64,000 nt of DNA from Haematococcus lacustris (Eukaryota; Chlorophyta; Chlorophyceae; Chlamydomonadales; Haematococcaceae). Below the pieces are notes generated by a model. The model had not been told where the DNA came from and searched no databases. It saw nothing but the letters and a program-made list of their open reading frames with translations. Each line of letters starts with the position of its first letter. Position 1 is the first letter of the stretch. Below, in pieces: positions 36,304-47,900 of this stretch. The translations under genes and the position numbers were made by a program. The stretch covers positions 5,539,345-5,603,344 of the forward strand of contig JASKMD010000024.1 of the NCBI GenBank assembly GCA_030144725.1, in the 5' to 3' direction.

Positions 36304-39300
36304 TCAAGCTCTTGATGCTGGCGCAGTTACTGGCTCGGCTGCTGGCTCAGCTGCTGCTGTGGTCTCTGTTTCCTGAGCAGGGAGGCAGGGCAGAGGCTGG
36401 TAGGTGCCATCTGGCCCCTTCTCAAAGCGGGTTGTGCCAATCGCTATAGCTGACTGCTCCCTGATCTCGGTAATGAGGACCTGCAAGGTGGGGAAGACGG
36501 CAGCAACAAAGGTCAGGAGAACAAGTGGTGATGATGGGTAATTGCGATGGTCAGGGGTGGTGAGGGGGTTGGCGGGCAGCGGTAGGGGATGAAGATGGAT
36601 GTGAGGGGTGGCAGCCGGCAACAAGGGAAAGGAATAGAAACGAGTTTATCCCCCTAGCTCTCCATAGCAACTATTCTTTACCCATCCTCACGCTGGATCC
36701 TCATCAGAGCCCTGCCCCAGTCACATGTGCCTTGGGTTGGGCCATGTGACTGCCACTCCAGCCCAGCCCACCCTAGGTCCGCACCTGAACCCTTTGAGCC
36801 GTTTCCAAGTCATGAGCAAGGTCGTAGCCGCGCACCAGTGCTGACACACCATCCAACTCAACCAGCCATCCACCCTTGCTCCGCATCCTTGCTGTGCCGG
36901 TCACGACCGAACCGACCTGCTACCGCAATTGACAGGCCAGGGTGAGATAAAGCAACATGGCAGCCATGGAGTGAGGCTAGCATAGAAGCAGGGGCATCAT
37001 ATGTAGGGGTAGATAGGGTTGGTAGGGGCACTGGGGCTGGAGGGCAAAATCACGTCTTCATGTAGGGGCAACAGCAGACGCAGGATATTGTTGAAAGGGC
37101 TGGGCAGCAGGGCAGCACCTCACAAGGCAGGTCGGGTGCTGCTCCTGCTACTGCTGCTATCAATAGAGCCTGATCACATGCTGTTGTTCTGCCATGCCAA
37201 AACAGGCCAGTGTGACAGAAACAGGACTTAGTATGACGGAGGAGTGACTCACGATAGGAACAGTGTCACCCACAAGGCGTACCTGGAGCTGAGTCAGGGC
37301 TTGCCGGCGCTGCTCCATGATCTCATTCTTGCCCAATAGGTATTTGGCAAGCCCCTCAGCGGCATTTGCAAACACAGCCTGAAAGTGCAGGGCCATGCAC
37401 TGCCTCAACCATGCACCTTAGCCAGCTCCTACCTCCAACCTCAATTCTCTTACCCAACATTCCACCCTCTTCCTTGTACCGGCCATGTCCTGCCCTTCCC
37501 AGTACATCAGGCATGGGAGGAACGTTTCAATCGTGGAGGCCTGCCTCTGTCGCCCAACTTCAGGCAGGCGCCCTACAATCACCTTGTCACCCTGACTGGG
37601 CGCTCTTAATGCTCCTTGTCATCTTACCTGCTTGTCGGTCTTCATCTGCCCTGGCACTAGCTCCAGAGCCTTAGTTGACAGCTGTACTTCCCTCTCGTTA
37701 AAGGCGTTGATGACTACTGCCTGGGTGCACAGCACGTCAACAACCATGCGCATCAGGGTCCCTCATACTTGTCATACACGGTGCACACACACGCACACCA
37801 GGCTACCTCAATCCTGTCAATGCACCTTGCCGCTTCTTTCAGTTCATGGTGCCGGTAGCGGTAGGCACTAGCTGGAGCAATCTGACAATAGCCTTGTCGC
37901 CTTGCCCTGGCCTCTCCTTATCTATGTCCAGCTGTGCCCCTGCATTCAACAACTATTGGTACAGCACAATCATATGCTGCCAGAACCCAGCACTGCTACA
38001 CATGGCCTGCCAGCAAGCCAGTGCTGTGCCCACCTTGAGCTCATCGCCTACTGCAAACACATCGCCAACAGTCTCCACTCGCTCCTTACTGATCATGCTG
38101 ACATGCAGGTGCCCCTTGACGTTGTTGTCCAAAGTTACCATTGCCGTGTAGGGTGATATTCTACGGCACAAGGGAAGGGACAGGGCAGCACAGCACAGGG
38201 CATGTAAGTCAGCAGTGGCAATAGAAGCATGGCGCCATCTGCAACTCACTTGGCGACCTTGCCAGAGTACACCTCGTTGACCTGCACTGCTGGCTCAGCT
38301 GCTGGCTCAGCTGCTGGCTCAGCTGCTGCTGTGGTCTCTGTTTCCTTAGCAGGAAGGCGGGGCAGAGGCTGGTAGGTGCCGTCTGGCCCCTGCTCAAAGC
38401 GGGTTGTGCCAATCGCCAGAGCTGACTGCTCCCTGATCTCAGTTATGAGGACCTGCGAGACGGGGGTCAACAGCAGCAAGGAAGGTCAGGAGCAGAAGTG
38501 ATAATGATGAGAGGTTGTGGGTCAGGGGTGGTAGGGGGGTTGGCGGGCAGCGGTAGGGGATACAGATGGATGTGAGGCGTGGCAGCAAGCAACGAGGGGT
38601 CGAGGAAGACACAAATTTATCCTCCCATCCTCACGCTGGGTTTTCAACAGTGCCCCGCCCCAGTCACATGTGCCTTGGGTTGGGCCTTGTGACTGCCACT
38701 CCAGCCCAGCCCACCCCAGGTCCGCACCTGCACGGTTTGATCTGGTTCCAAGTCGTGAGCAAGGTTGTAGCCGTGCACCAGTGCTGATGCACCATTCAAG
38801 GCAACCTTCCAGCCACCCTTGCGCCGCACCCATGCCGTGCCAGTCACGACTGAGCCAACCTGCTCCCGCAATGGACAGGCCAGACTTGGATACAGCAGCA
38901 TGGCATCACAGGAGCGAGGCTAGCATAGGAGCAGCGGCATCAGATGTAGGGGTAGGTAGGGGAGGTGGGGCAGGGCTCTGGAGGGCAGAACCACATCTTC
39001 ATGTAGGGGCAACAGCACACACAGACATTGGTTGGGGGGCTGGGCAGCAGGGCAGCACCTTGCAAGGCAGGTCAGGTGCTGCTGCTGCTGCTGCTATCAA
39101 TAGAGCCTGATCACATGCTGTTGTTCTGCCATGCTAAAACAGACCAGTGTGACAGAAACATAACTTAGTATGACAGTAGTGACTCACAATAGGAACAGTG
39201 TGACCCACAAGGCGTACCTGGAGATTGGACAGGGCTTGCCGGCGCTGATCCATGGTCTCTTTCTTGTTCTTAAGGTATTGGGCAAGCCCCTTGTCGGCGT

Positions 39301-40494
39301 TTGCAAACACAGCCTGAACACGCAGGGCCATGCACTGCCTGAACCATGCACCCTAGCCAGCTCCCAAAGTCAACATCGCTCATCATCCCAAGCATTGCAC
39401 CTCCCACCCTCTTCCTTGCACCCGCCATGTCCTTCCCTTTCCCAGTGCAGTAGGCATGGGAGGGACATTTCCATCGTGGAGGCCTGTCTCTGTCGCTCTA
39501 CTTCAGGCTGGCGCCCTATAACCAACTTGTCACCTTTGCTGGGTGCTCTTGATCCTCCTTCTGTTCTCACCTGCTTGTCAGTCTTCATCTGGCCCGCCAC
39601 TAGCTCCAGAGCCTTGGTAGACAACTGTACGTCCACATCGTTCGTGGCCCGCACCACCACTGCCTGGTTGCACAACAAGTCAAGACACGCACACGCACAC
39701 CAGGCTCCCTCAATCATGTCGATGCACCTTGCCACTTCTTTTCAGGTCATGGTTCCGGCAGCGGTAGGCACTAGCTGGAGCAACCTGACAACAGCCCTGT
39801 CTCCTTATCTATGTCCAGCTGTGCCCCTGCATTCAACCACTATTGGTACAGCACAACCCTATGCTGCCAGCACCTAGCACTGCTACACAAGGCCTGCCAG
39901 CAATCCAGTGCTGCGCCCACCTTGAGCTCATCGCCTACTGCAAACACATCTTCAACAGTCTCCACACGCTCCCTACTGATCATGCTGACATGCAGGCTCC
40001 CCTTGACATTGTTGTCCAAGGTTACAAATGCTGTATTTGCTTTGATCCTACGACATGAGGAAAGCGGCAGGGTGGCACAGCATAGGGCATGTCAGCCAGC
40101 AGTGGCAATAGAACCATGGCGCCTAGAGGCAGCAGAGACATCTGCATCTCACCCGGTGACCTTTCCAGAGTACACCTCATTAACCTGCATTGCAGTCGGG
40201 TATGTCACCAATAGTTTACACCAAGCCCTCCATGTATGGGTATGCCTCTCGATGCCAGCAAACACGTGTGTTGTTCTTAGGGCAACATGTGGCGGGTTTG
40301 GACATTGAATGAGCTAGCATGCTAACTGCGCACCCCTCAATGCACACATCAATGCCACGCACCTTCACAGAGGTTGTGGCCGTCTCAGGCGTGGCTTCTG
40401 CGGCGGCATAGCAAGTCAGCGGCCGCAGGATGGGGACAGAAAACGCAACTCGGCGTAGCTGCAGTCGTGAGTGCGACACGCGGCTGCACAACAT
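36304..40494 (-). CDS. Plastid-targeted S1 RNA-binding-domain protein with two tandem repeat units (12 exons)
   Basis: Exons are 40494-40363, 40184-40153, 40047-39921, 39663-39571, 39313-39218, 38859-38728, 38452-38250, 38160-38034, 37720-37628, 37378-37283, 36916-36785 and 36480-36304 (stop). All phases close, giving 479 residues. Exon 1 is a basic, acid-free leader (MLCSRVSHSRLQLRRVAFSV) that looks like a plastid transit peptide. Each unit has an S1 fold split over three exons (VNEVYSGKV; VTLDNNVKG with LHVSMIS; VQLSTKALELV). A charged helix (AVFANA.KGLA.YL) follows, then a second S1-like half (GSVVTGTA, KGGW, ALV.GY.LAHDL) and VLITEIREQSA. The unit is then repeated with the same intron positions. 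S1 domains bind RNA; LHVS..S and LSTK.LE resemble chloroplast ribosomal protein S1 and the S1 part of algal EF-Ts precursors. Translation or RNA binding in the plastid is inferred. Confidence 0.85.
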
Positions 40495-40595
40495 TATCAC
40501 AGGTAGTCCTGACGAAGTCTTGCGGTGTGTGCGCCGCCGTAAAGATCGTGGCGTGAAAAGTGCTAACTACAACAATGCATGCAAAGTGTCCAATG
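40495..40595 (-). promoter_or_regulatory. Conserved 5' flank of the S1 gene pair
   Basis: About 100 bp upstream of the start match the flank of the paralogue (53997-54095). Blocks include GTGCGCCGCCGTAAAGATCG and ACAACAATGCATGCAAAGT on +. Homology then stops: here at a hAT-type MITE insertion (TSD from 40613), there at unrelated sequence. This probably marks the 5' UTR and core promoter. Confidence 0.5.
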
Positions 40596-40612
40596 TGGTC
40601 ACCCCCGCCATT

Positions 40613-40900
40613 GGCTGCACTAGGGTGTGTCCGCTAATATTAGCTCCGAGCCAAAAGTAGCGCATTAGCTAATATTAGCGCTAATAATAGCTAAAACGGC
40701 GGGAGCTAGTACGGGGAGCTTAGATGAGCTGATTTGAGCTAATATGAGCTGATATGAGCTATCGGGAGCTGGTATGAGCTGATCGGGAGCTGATATGAGC
40801 GAATATGGGCTAATATGAGCAATCCGGGAGCTAATATGAGCTATTATGAGCTATTATGAGAAATAATATTAGTTTGGGGGGGAACCACCCTAGGCTGCAC
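40613..40900. mobile_element. hAT-type MITE (40621-40892) with perfect 8-bp TSD
   Basis: The left end is TAGGGTGTGTCCGCTAATAT and the right end, read inward, is TAGGGTGGTTCCCCCC followed by CTAATATTA. Both flanks are GGCTGCAC (40613-40620 and 40893-40900). The 272-bp interior is a string of GAGCTAATATGAGCT/GCTAATATTAGC motifs. It lies about 130 bp upstream of the S1 gene start. Confidence 0.95.
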
Positions 40901-40954
40901 CCCTAATTACATATCACCGGTCTTTTAGAATTTCTTAGCGGCTCTTGCGCAGGG

Positions 40955-41060
40955 CGGTGCAGCTCACCAGCGCGGGTCAAGCGGGCTGCTCGGGCTCGAG
41001 TGCACCTGTGCCGGGGCGGGCTGCTCGGGCTCATGTGCACCTGTGCCGGGGCGGGCGGGG
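40955..41060. repeat. 40-bp tandem duplication next to the CCCCG array
   Basis: GGGCTGCTCGGGCTC followed by GTGCACCTGTGCCGGGGCGG occurs twice in succession just upstream of the pentanucleotide array. No gene is apparent. Confidence 0.7.
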
Positions 41061-41101
41061 GTGATGTAAGCAGTGTTACCAATATCGGCCATCAAAATGG
41101 A

Positions 41102-42558
41102 TGCCCGCCCCGCCCCGCCCCGCCCCGCCCCGCCCCGCCCCGCCCCGCCCCGCCCCGCCCCGCCCCGCCCCGCCCCGCCCCGCCCCGCCCCGCCCCGCCC
41201 CGCCCCGCCCCGCCCCGCCCCGCCCCGCCCCGCCCCGCCCCGCCCCGCCCCGCCCCGCCCCGCCCCGCCCCGCCCCGCCCCGCCCCGCCCCGCCCCGCCC
41301 CGCCCCGCCCCGCCCCGCCCCGCCCCGCCCCGCCCCGCCCCGCCCCGCCCCGCCCCGCCCCGCCCCGCCCCGCCCCGCCCCGCCCCGCCCCGCCCCGCCC
41401 CGCCCCGCCCCGCCCCGCCCCGCCCCGCCCCGCCCCGCCCCGCCCCGCCCCGCCCCGCCCCGCCCCGCCCCGCCCCGCCCCGCCCCGCCCCGCCCCGCCC
41501 CGCCCCGCCCCGCCCCGCCCCGCCCCGCCCCGCCCCGCCCCGCCCCGCCCCGCCCCGCCCCGCCCCGCCCCGCCCCGCCCCGCCCCGCCCCGCCCCGCCC
41601 CGCCCCGCCCCGCCCCGCCCCGCCCCGCCCCGCCCCGCCCCGCCCCGCCCCGCCCCGCCCCGCCCCGCCCCGCCCCGCCCCGCCCCGCCCCGCCCCGCCC
41701 CGCCCCGCCCCGCCCCGCCCCGCCCCGCCCCGCCCCGCCCCGCCCCGCCCCGCCCCGCCCCGCCCCGCCCCGCCCCGCCCCGCCCCGCCCCGCCCCGCCC
41801 CGCCCCGCCCCGCCCCGCCCCGCCCCGCCCCGCCCCGCCCCGCCCCGCCCCGCCCCGCCCCGCCCCGCCCCGCCCCGCCCCGCCCCGCCCCGCCCCGCCC
41901 CGCCCCGCCCCGCCCCGCCCCGCCCCGCCCCGCCCCGCCCCGCCCCGCCCCGCCCCGCCCCGCCCCGCCCCGCCCCGCCCCGCCCCGCCCCGCCCCGCCC
42001 CGCCCCGCCCCGCCCCGCCCCGCCCCGCCCCGCCCCGCCCCGCCCCGCCCCGCCCCGCCCCGCCCCGCCCCGCCCCGCCCCGCCCCGCCCCGCCCCGCCC
42101 CGCCCCGCCCCGCCCCGCCCCGCCCCGCCCCGCCCCGCCCCGCCCCGCCCCGCCCCGCCCCGCCCCGCCCCGCCCCGCCCCGCCCCGCCCCGCCCCGCCC
42201 CGCCCCGCCCCGCCCCGCCCCGCCCCGCCCCGCCCCGCCCCGCCCCGCCCCGCCCCGCCCCGCCCCGCCCCGCCCCGCCCCGCCCCGCCCCGCCCCGCCC
42301 CGCCCCGCCCCGCCCCGCCCCGCCCCGCCCCGCCCCGCCCCGCCCCGCCCCGCCCCGCCCCGCCCCGCCCCGCCCCGCCCCGCCCCGCCCCGCCCCGCCC
42401 CGCCCCGCCCCGCCCCGCCCCGCCCCGCCCCGCCCCGCCCCGCCCCGCCCCGCCCCGCCCCGCCCCGCCCCGCCCCGCCCCGCCCCGCCCCGCCCCGCCC
42501 CGCCCCGCCCCGCCCCGCCCCGCACCGCACCGCACCGCACCGCACCGCACCGCACCGC
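41102..42558. repeat. 1.4-kb perfect CCCCG pentanucleotide array with a CGCAC end
   Basis: About 1,420 bp of CGCCC repeats (about 284 units) show no interruption that I can see. They change to CGCAC for the last seven or so units (42523-42558). The other strand is GGGGC, with runs of four G every five bases, which is highly G-quadruplex-prone. Because 5 is not a multiple of 3 and no frame has a stop, all frames stay open and the apparent 490-680 residue proteins are artefacts. Confidence 0.98.
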
Positions 42559-43041
42559 CTGAGGTGTGGGTGGATGAGTGGCTGAGCGGGGCTACGGGCT
42601 TGGCCTCGGTGGTCAGGGTGATGGGGGGTGATGGATACGGAGATGGGTGAAGGAGAGGTAGGGGGGATATGGATGAAGGAGAGGTGGGGGAGAGGTAGGA
42701 GGCGAGGAAAAGGAGAGGTAGGGGGGAGGAGGCTGATGGCAGGCTGGGAGGAGGGGCTACTGGGAGCTGGGCGGGGTAGACGAGGTTGGGAGATGGTGTG
42801 TTAAGTTGTGTTGGTGATGGCCATGTGGCGGAGTGGTCAGCCAAGCTCGGTCGTCTCCTCGTGCACCTGTAGCCATCAGCATGTGTACCTTGTAAGGGGT
42901 CAATCTTTTCACATACAAACCCAATGATTGAGTTGCAAAGTGCCACGGACGCATTACTGAGAATACTACACATAATTCGAGTGAGGTCAGGCTGTTCGGG
43001 CGAAAACATATAGCGGATAATAGTTGGAGGGGGTTACGTAG
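42559..43041. other. No supported gene; GGGGAGAGGTAGG low complexity
   Basis: This interval follows the CCCCG array. Degenerate GGTGGGGGAGAGGTAGG units occupy about 42640-42740. A tRNA-like A-box sequence near 42831 lacks a B box. Confidence 0.4.
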
Positions 43042-43242
43042 TAGATAATGGTGTCGCGGGTCGTTTTAGGTGGTTGCAAAAGGCGAGGTCGAGGCGCTGG
43101 AGCGTAACAGCTCGAGACCGAAGCCAGCAGCCGCGTCGCTACGCTCCGCGGCTGCTGGCTTCGGTCTCGAGCTGTTACGCTCCAGCGCCGAGACCGAGCC
43201 TTTTTCAACCACCTAAAACGGCCCTGGCGACTCCATTATCTA
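43042..43242. mobile_element. Palindromic MITE copy 2 (43044-43240), TA target duplication
   Basis: A 197-bp hairpin begins GATAATGGTGTCGCGGG and ends with the approximate inverse, CGACTCCATTATC. It is flanked by TA on both sides. The inner arms, GGCGCTGGAGCGTAACAGCT and its inverse, are shared with copy 1 at 27159-27354. The apparent ORFs read nearly the same on both strands because the sequence is a palindrome. Confidence 0.85.
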
Positions 43243-43244
43243 GT

Positions 43245-43442
43245 GTAATTGAGTTTTACGTAGGCGAAGCTCTATTGGCGCGGCGAAGCCGCGCAATGTG
43301 ATGCTTCTTGTCACCTGCGATGGTGTTGGCCGGCTGTTACGTGTTCGTTGGGAGCACTTTTTGTTAATACACCAGGTCGCTGCAGTTAACGATTCTTAAA
43401 ACGAGGTCTATTAACGATTACAACTGAGTAAAACTCAATTAC
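43245..43442. repeat. 198-bp interval bounded by 15-bp inverted repeats
   Basis: GTAATTGAGTTTTAC at 43245-43259 is exactly inverted at 43428-43442. The interior is unique. This could be a small MITE adjacent to the palindromic MITE, but no clean target duplication is visible. Confidence 0.5.
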
Positions 43443-43877
43443 TAGACCCTACTGTGCCGCCCACCAATACAGCGATACAGCGATGTCGCACACGAATTCG
43501 GGTTTCTTCACATCCTCGCCAAGCGGCCTGCACCATCAGGAAGCTCGCGCAGCCATGTTTGCCGGACTTCGGTGGTGTGCGCCACCGACATGTCGTGCAT
43601 CGCTAACGGATAGCCAAGGGCGTGGCTTACCAGTGTAGCTAACCACGGTCTGCGATTGGGACACATCCGGGGTCACATGTGCCTGCCCGCATCGAATGAC
43701 TCCGATGGCAATTCCAGTCTTACATTAAACGCGCGTTATCACATTGCGGCAGACGCAGCAAACGTTACATCAAATGATGGACTAGATGGGCTGCAGTTGC
43801 GTGAAGATTACCAACCCCATGTTGGGAACGCCTGAATTAGGGTCGCAGCTCAGTACCCTTTTCGCATTGGCGAGGCT

Positions 43878-44255
43878 ACCGGTCAACGGAATCTTCCGAA
43901 CCTCTCGCGACTGCTTCGGTGAATGCACGTTTTGACCCCGCAGTAAATAGTTGCAGCTTTCTCTTGTATTCCTGGCAAGCCCACAGCCCTGGAGAGCGTG
44001 GTTTTTTCATAGTTTGAACGGTGTGAGGCGGTCTTATTGGGGTGTAATGCATTCTTATTTGTTCGTTCGTTCAAAAAAGAATGCATTACACCCCAATAAG
44101 ACCGCTTCACACCGTTCAAACTATGAAAAAACCACGCTCTCCAGGGCTGTGGGCTTGCCAAGAATACAAGAGAAAGATGCAAGTATTTACTGCGGGGTCA
44201 GAACGTGGATGGACCGAGGCAGTCGCGAGAGTTTCGGAAGATTCCGTTGACCGGT
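43878..44255. mobile_element. 366-bp foldback element (43884-44249), ACCGGT on both sides
   Basis: Two 173-bp arms (43884-44056 and 44077-44249), about 94% complementary by eye, are separated by a 20-bp loop. The ends are CAACGGAATCTTCCGAA and the inverse. ACCGGT flanks both sides; since ACCGGT is itself a palindrome, it can be read either as a 6-bp target duplication or as the outermost part of the inverted repeat. The uninterrupted version of the surrounding repeat at 49.8 kb shows this is an insertion. Confidence 0.8.
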
Positions 44256-44900
44256 CCCACAAGGTCTCTTTAGTGAAATGTACCGTGAGCCATTTGATGC
44301 CGCGCTTACACAGCCGTGATCAGCGAGCCTTTCCGATATGCCTACTGCATCAAAGGGCCTGCACGGCCTGGGCGCCCACCAATCCCTCGACAAGTGTCCA
44401 GGTGGCAAGGTTACTGTAGATGGATGCGGCGTTCTTCTAAAGCGGCGGTCTAGTAGGTACGGTCTACAACAGCGCTAGCGCGAGGGCCGGCGGTTATGTT
44501 CGGTAACGGGGTGGCTCGCATCTCGCATCGGGCTGTCGCAGCTTGCTCGCAACATGCCTAAGCCCTCCTCCTCCACCACATTACAGCATATACTATGAGC
44601 TGCAGGCAGCATGTCCGAAGTGTCTTTCGACGACATTATTGAGAGGGCAGATAAATCGCGTATGTCGGAGCAGCAGAACGAAGAAGCCGTTGCAGCTCAA
44701 GCAGCACATGTGGCAGGACATGTTCAGCCAGGACATCGCGCCATTTCTGCAGCCTTCAAAAGGGAACCACGACAAATGAATTAGGTCAGTGGGTCTGGCA
44801 GGGGTCTAAGCATGCGCCGTGAACATGTGTTTGACACAGGCTGCTATAGACAGCCAGCAACAACAGACTGCATAGACAGACATAGTGCCCCTGGTTGACA
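44256..44900. other. Interior of the candidate hAT-like element, 3' of the transposase
   Basis: No coding exon is recognised. The first about 40 bp resemble the inverse of about 49770-49812, as expected for subterminal sequence of the element. The rest probably includes the transposase 3' UTR. Confidence 0.4.
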
Positions 44901-47900
44901 CTACTGCTTGCAATACTCCGCGATACGCTCAAGTAGTTGCCGCCTGTTCTTACCCATGGACCCCACCCCCAACTGCTGGCTCAAATGCTTCAGCTCCTCC
45001 ACCGTCATGCCCTTGGAACGCAGAGCAGGCAAGGGTGGCTCAAACCTGTTGTACACCCCCCTTGCTGTATCTTCCAACTCCTTTAGCCTCTTGCTGTCCA
45101 CCTGTTGTTGCTGTTGCCGGGCTGTGACACTGTCTCTGACAGCTACAGCTGCTGCTCGTTGCTCATCTGATGGCATGCTTACTAAGCACCTAATGCGCTT
45201 CATCACCCTCTCCGCCTTGCTTTGCCCTTGTTGTTGCCGCTTCCCTTTCCTTGCCTTGTTGGTAGCAGGGGCCTGAGTGCCCCCACCAAGGCTGGCAGCT
45301 GTGCCTGCAGGGCTGGCAGCTGTGCCTGCAGGGCTGGCAGCTGTGCCTGCAGGGCTGGCAGCTGTGCCTGCAGGGCTGGCAGCTGTGCCTGCAGGGCTGG
45401 CAGCTGTGCCTGCAGGGCTGGCAGCTGTGCCCCCAGGGATGGCAGCGGTGCCCCCAGGGCTGGCAGCTGTACCAGGGCTGGCAGGAGCCCCATGGGTTTG
45501 TAGGGCTTTGCGTTCTGCCGTTGCTGCCACCATGCCTTGCTGGGTAACCACGCCATCTGCCACCCATGCAGTGGTGTCCTCCATTGCAAGCTTGGCTCGC
45601 CCGGACATCCCCTCCGCATTCATGCGTAGCACGCTGTCATTGTTGAGCTGTTTCAGCATGGTTTCTGGCACTGCGTTGGTCATGTGCGTTGCCCTGTAGT
45701 AGCGGCTGAGAAGCTGCTCCATTGCTGGTGTCAGCATGCCGGTGTCCCTTGTGACCTGCACACAATGGTATAGCTGGTGTGAGATATAGGCCGCCACTGC
45801 TTTTTGTTCCCGCCACTTGCAGATCGCTCACCTCCAGGTCAGCCGTCATCTTGTGCAACTCCAGGGGGTCGTACTTGCTTGCGCCCTCCCCCTCCAAGTG
45901 GCCCAGCAGCTGCTCCCGCTCCAGGTACCGCAAGTGCATGCTTGCAGCCCACTGGCGGCCAGCGGTGGAGGGGTCACCCAGAGCGGCAGTGAGGTAGGGT
46001 AGCTCGTCCAGGAACTTCATGCGCATGGTGTAGTACCCCCCAAACACTCTGACGAGGAAGCGGACCTGTGAGGCAAGGCAATCTATCATGGTGTTGGACA
46101 GGGCTGAGCAGGAGCAGCAAGGGAAGGCTGTCATGGTGCTGCTAGGCAGGAGCAGCAAGGCTGTCATGGTGCTGCTAGGCAGGAGCAGCAAGGCTGTCAT
46201 GGTGCTCCTGGGCAGGAGCAGCAAGGCAGGAGTAGGCTGTCATAGTCAAGAATTCTGACCTGTGAGTCCACCTGCTCCTCCGTGACTGCCCGTCCCTCCA
46301 GCTGGGGCTCACTGGGTCCCCAGGTCATCTTGCACCCCACAGCGTAGGCCTCAGCCAACACCCTGCGTGGCTGCTTCATGGCTGCCATGAGCTCCAGCAT
46401 AACACTGTGGTGGTGGGAGTGCCAATGGCACATCCACCGGCTGCTGTTGGACTCGGTCCAGAGCTGCCAGCACGGCACAGTGCACCATGATCTTCACGTC
46501 CAGGAGGTTTGATAGCAAGCATTGCACGGTCTTCTGCTGGCCTGCAGTGATGTCAGGTGTGTTGTACTTCTGTAGCTGCACCAGCAAGGTTGCGTAGTGT
46601 TGTAAGATCCACACCGCAATGCGGCCGTAGGTGCCCCAACGCGTCAAGCACGCCAGTTCCACTTGCAGTGCCTCCGCGAGGGGGTGCTTCTTGAAGTGAG
46701 TGGACACATGCTCCAGCATCCAGCAAAGCTGGCTGTTGTGGCCTTCTCGCTGCATTTGGGCACTGCAGCCGTAGGCCTGGCACAAGTGGCGGACTGAGTT
46801 GTGTAGGACATGCTCCCAGCAGTGCACCACCCAGATGCTGTGCACCTGATGGCCCGCCTTGATCTTAGCTGCTGCCAGCCGCATGACCACGCCGCTATGC
46901 TTGCCCACATTGCTTGCAGCGCTGTCACAAACAGCAAACAAGATCTTGACATCTGCTGTCCAGTAGCCAGCTGCCTCCAAGCACTCAATCAGCTTTGCGC
47001 ACTGATGCTCGGCGTCATGGCTTTCCAAATGGACGAAACCTAGGCAGCAATGGAATGCTGACCCGAGCTGGACAGACTGTGGCGCAGGAGGAGGGGGGGA
47101 GCTGCTGCTGGCGCATGCGGCTAGGTGGTTTGGTGACGCGGAGCAGGCAGCAGCCTTGCTGGCAGCCTCGGGACCCTGAATAGGGGGAGTGGAGGGGGAG
47201 GCAGCGGCTGATCCCTGGCTGAGGGAGGAGGGTAGGCATGGAGTGTTGGGAGGTGGTGGTATGAGGAGGGGGCTGTCAGTTGCAAAACGAGACGGCCGCC
47301 TGATCACCCTGGCGGGTTTGGCAGGGGTTGGTTGGGAGGTGATGGTTGGAGATGGGGGGTTGGCTTGGGTTGGAGATGGGGAGTTGGCTGGGGCTGGGTA
47401 GCGCATGGGCAGTGCAAACTGCATGATGATGCCCAAGTTGTCCCCCTTGCCATCAAAGCCAATAGCACCAGCGCCCGCTTGAGCACACAGGCCTGCAACA
47501 AAGAGAACAATCGCTCGGTGGTAGTAAGCTGATTCAGGTAGCGGTAACCTTGCATGGTGAAGATGCGCTTCTATAGTTTCAGCAACATGGTATCATTGTA
47601 ACCTCTTGGCTATCATTGTTACTCACCAGATTGATGCTTGTGGGCCTGATGACAGATGTCATCCATGGCCCGGCGCAGGGTCATGCCGCAGGGTACCCTG
47701 TCCTCTGGCTGCTGGCCTGGCAGGATGTGCAGCCCCAGAGCTCTCACGATGGTCTCCTGCACCTTCTCAAATGACAGGTTGCAGTCCACAAGCAACCGCA
47801 GAGCTGCTAGCGAGTACTCTACGCGGTAGCGAGCTGTTGAGTATCTTGCAACCTGTGTGTGGCACAGCTGGACTGTTGCCAGCTCGTCTTTGTTATGCCG

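Noticed and set aside
37860..37925. Candidate extra S1-gene exon encoding LDIDKERPGQGDKAIV
   Set aside because: It lies inside an intron, needs a frame that stops, and the direct join of flanking exons gives a continuous S1 fold. The equivalent sequence in the other unit has a broken frame.
41000..42650. Open frames of 490-680 residues on both strands through the CCCCG array
   Set aside because: The pentamer contains no stop in any frame, so all six frames are open. The flanks give no gene signature.
42825..42860. tRNA-like A box (GTGGCGGAGTGG)
   Set aside because: No B box (GGTTCGA-like) or acceptor-stem pairing follows within tRNA distance.
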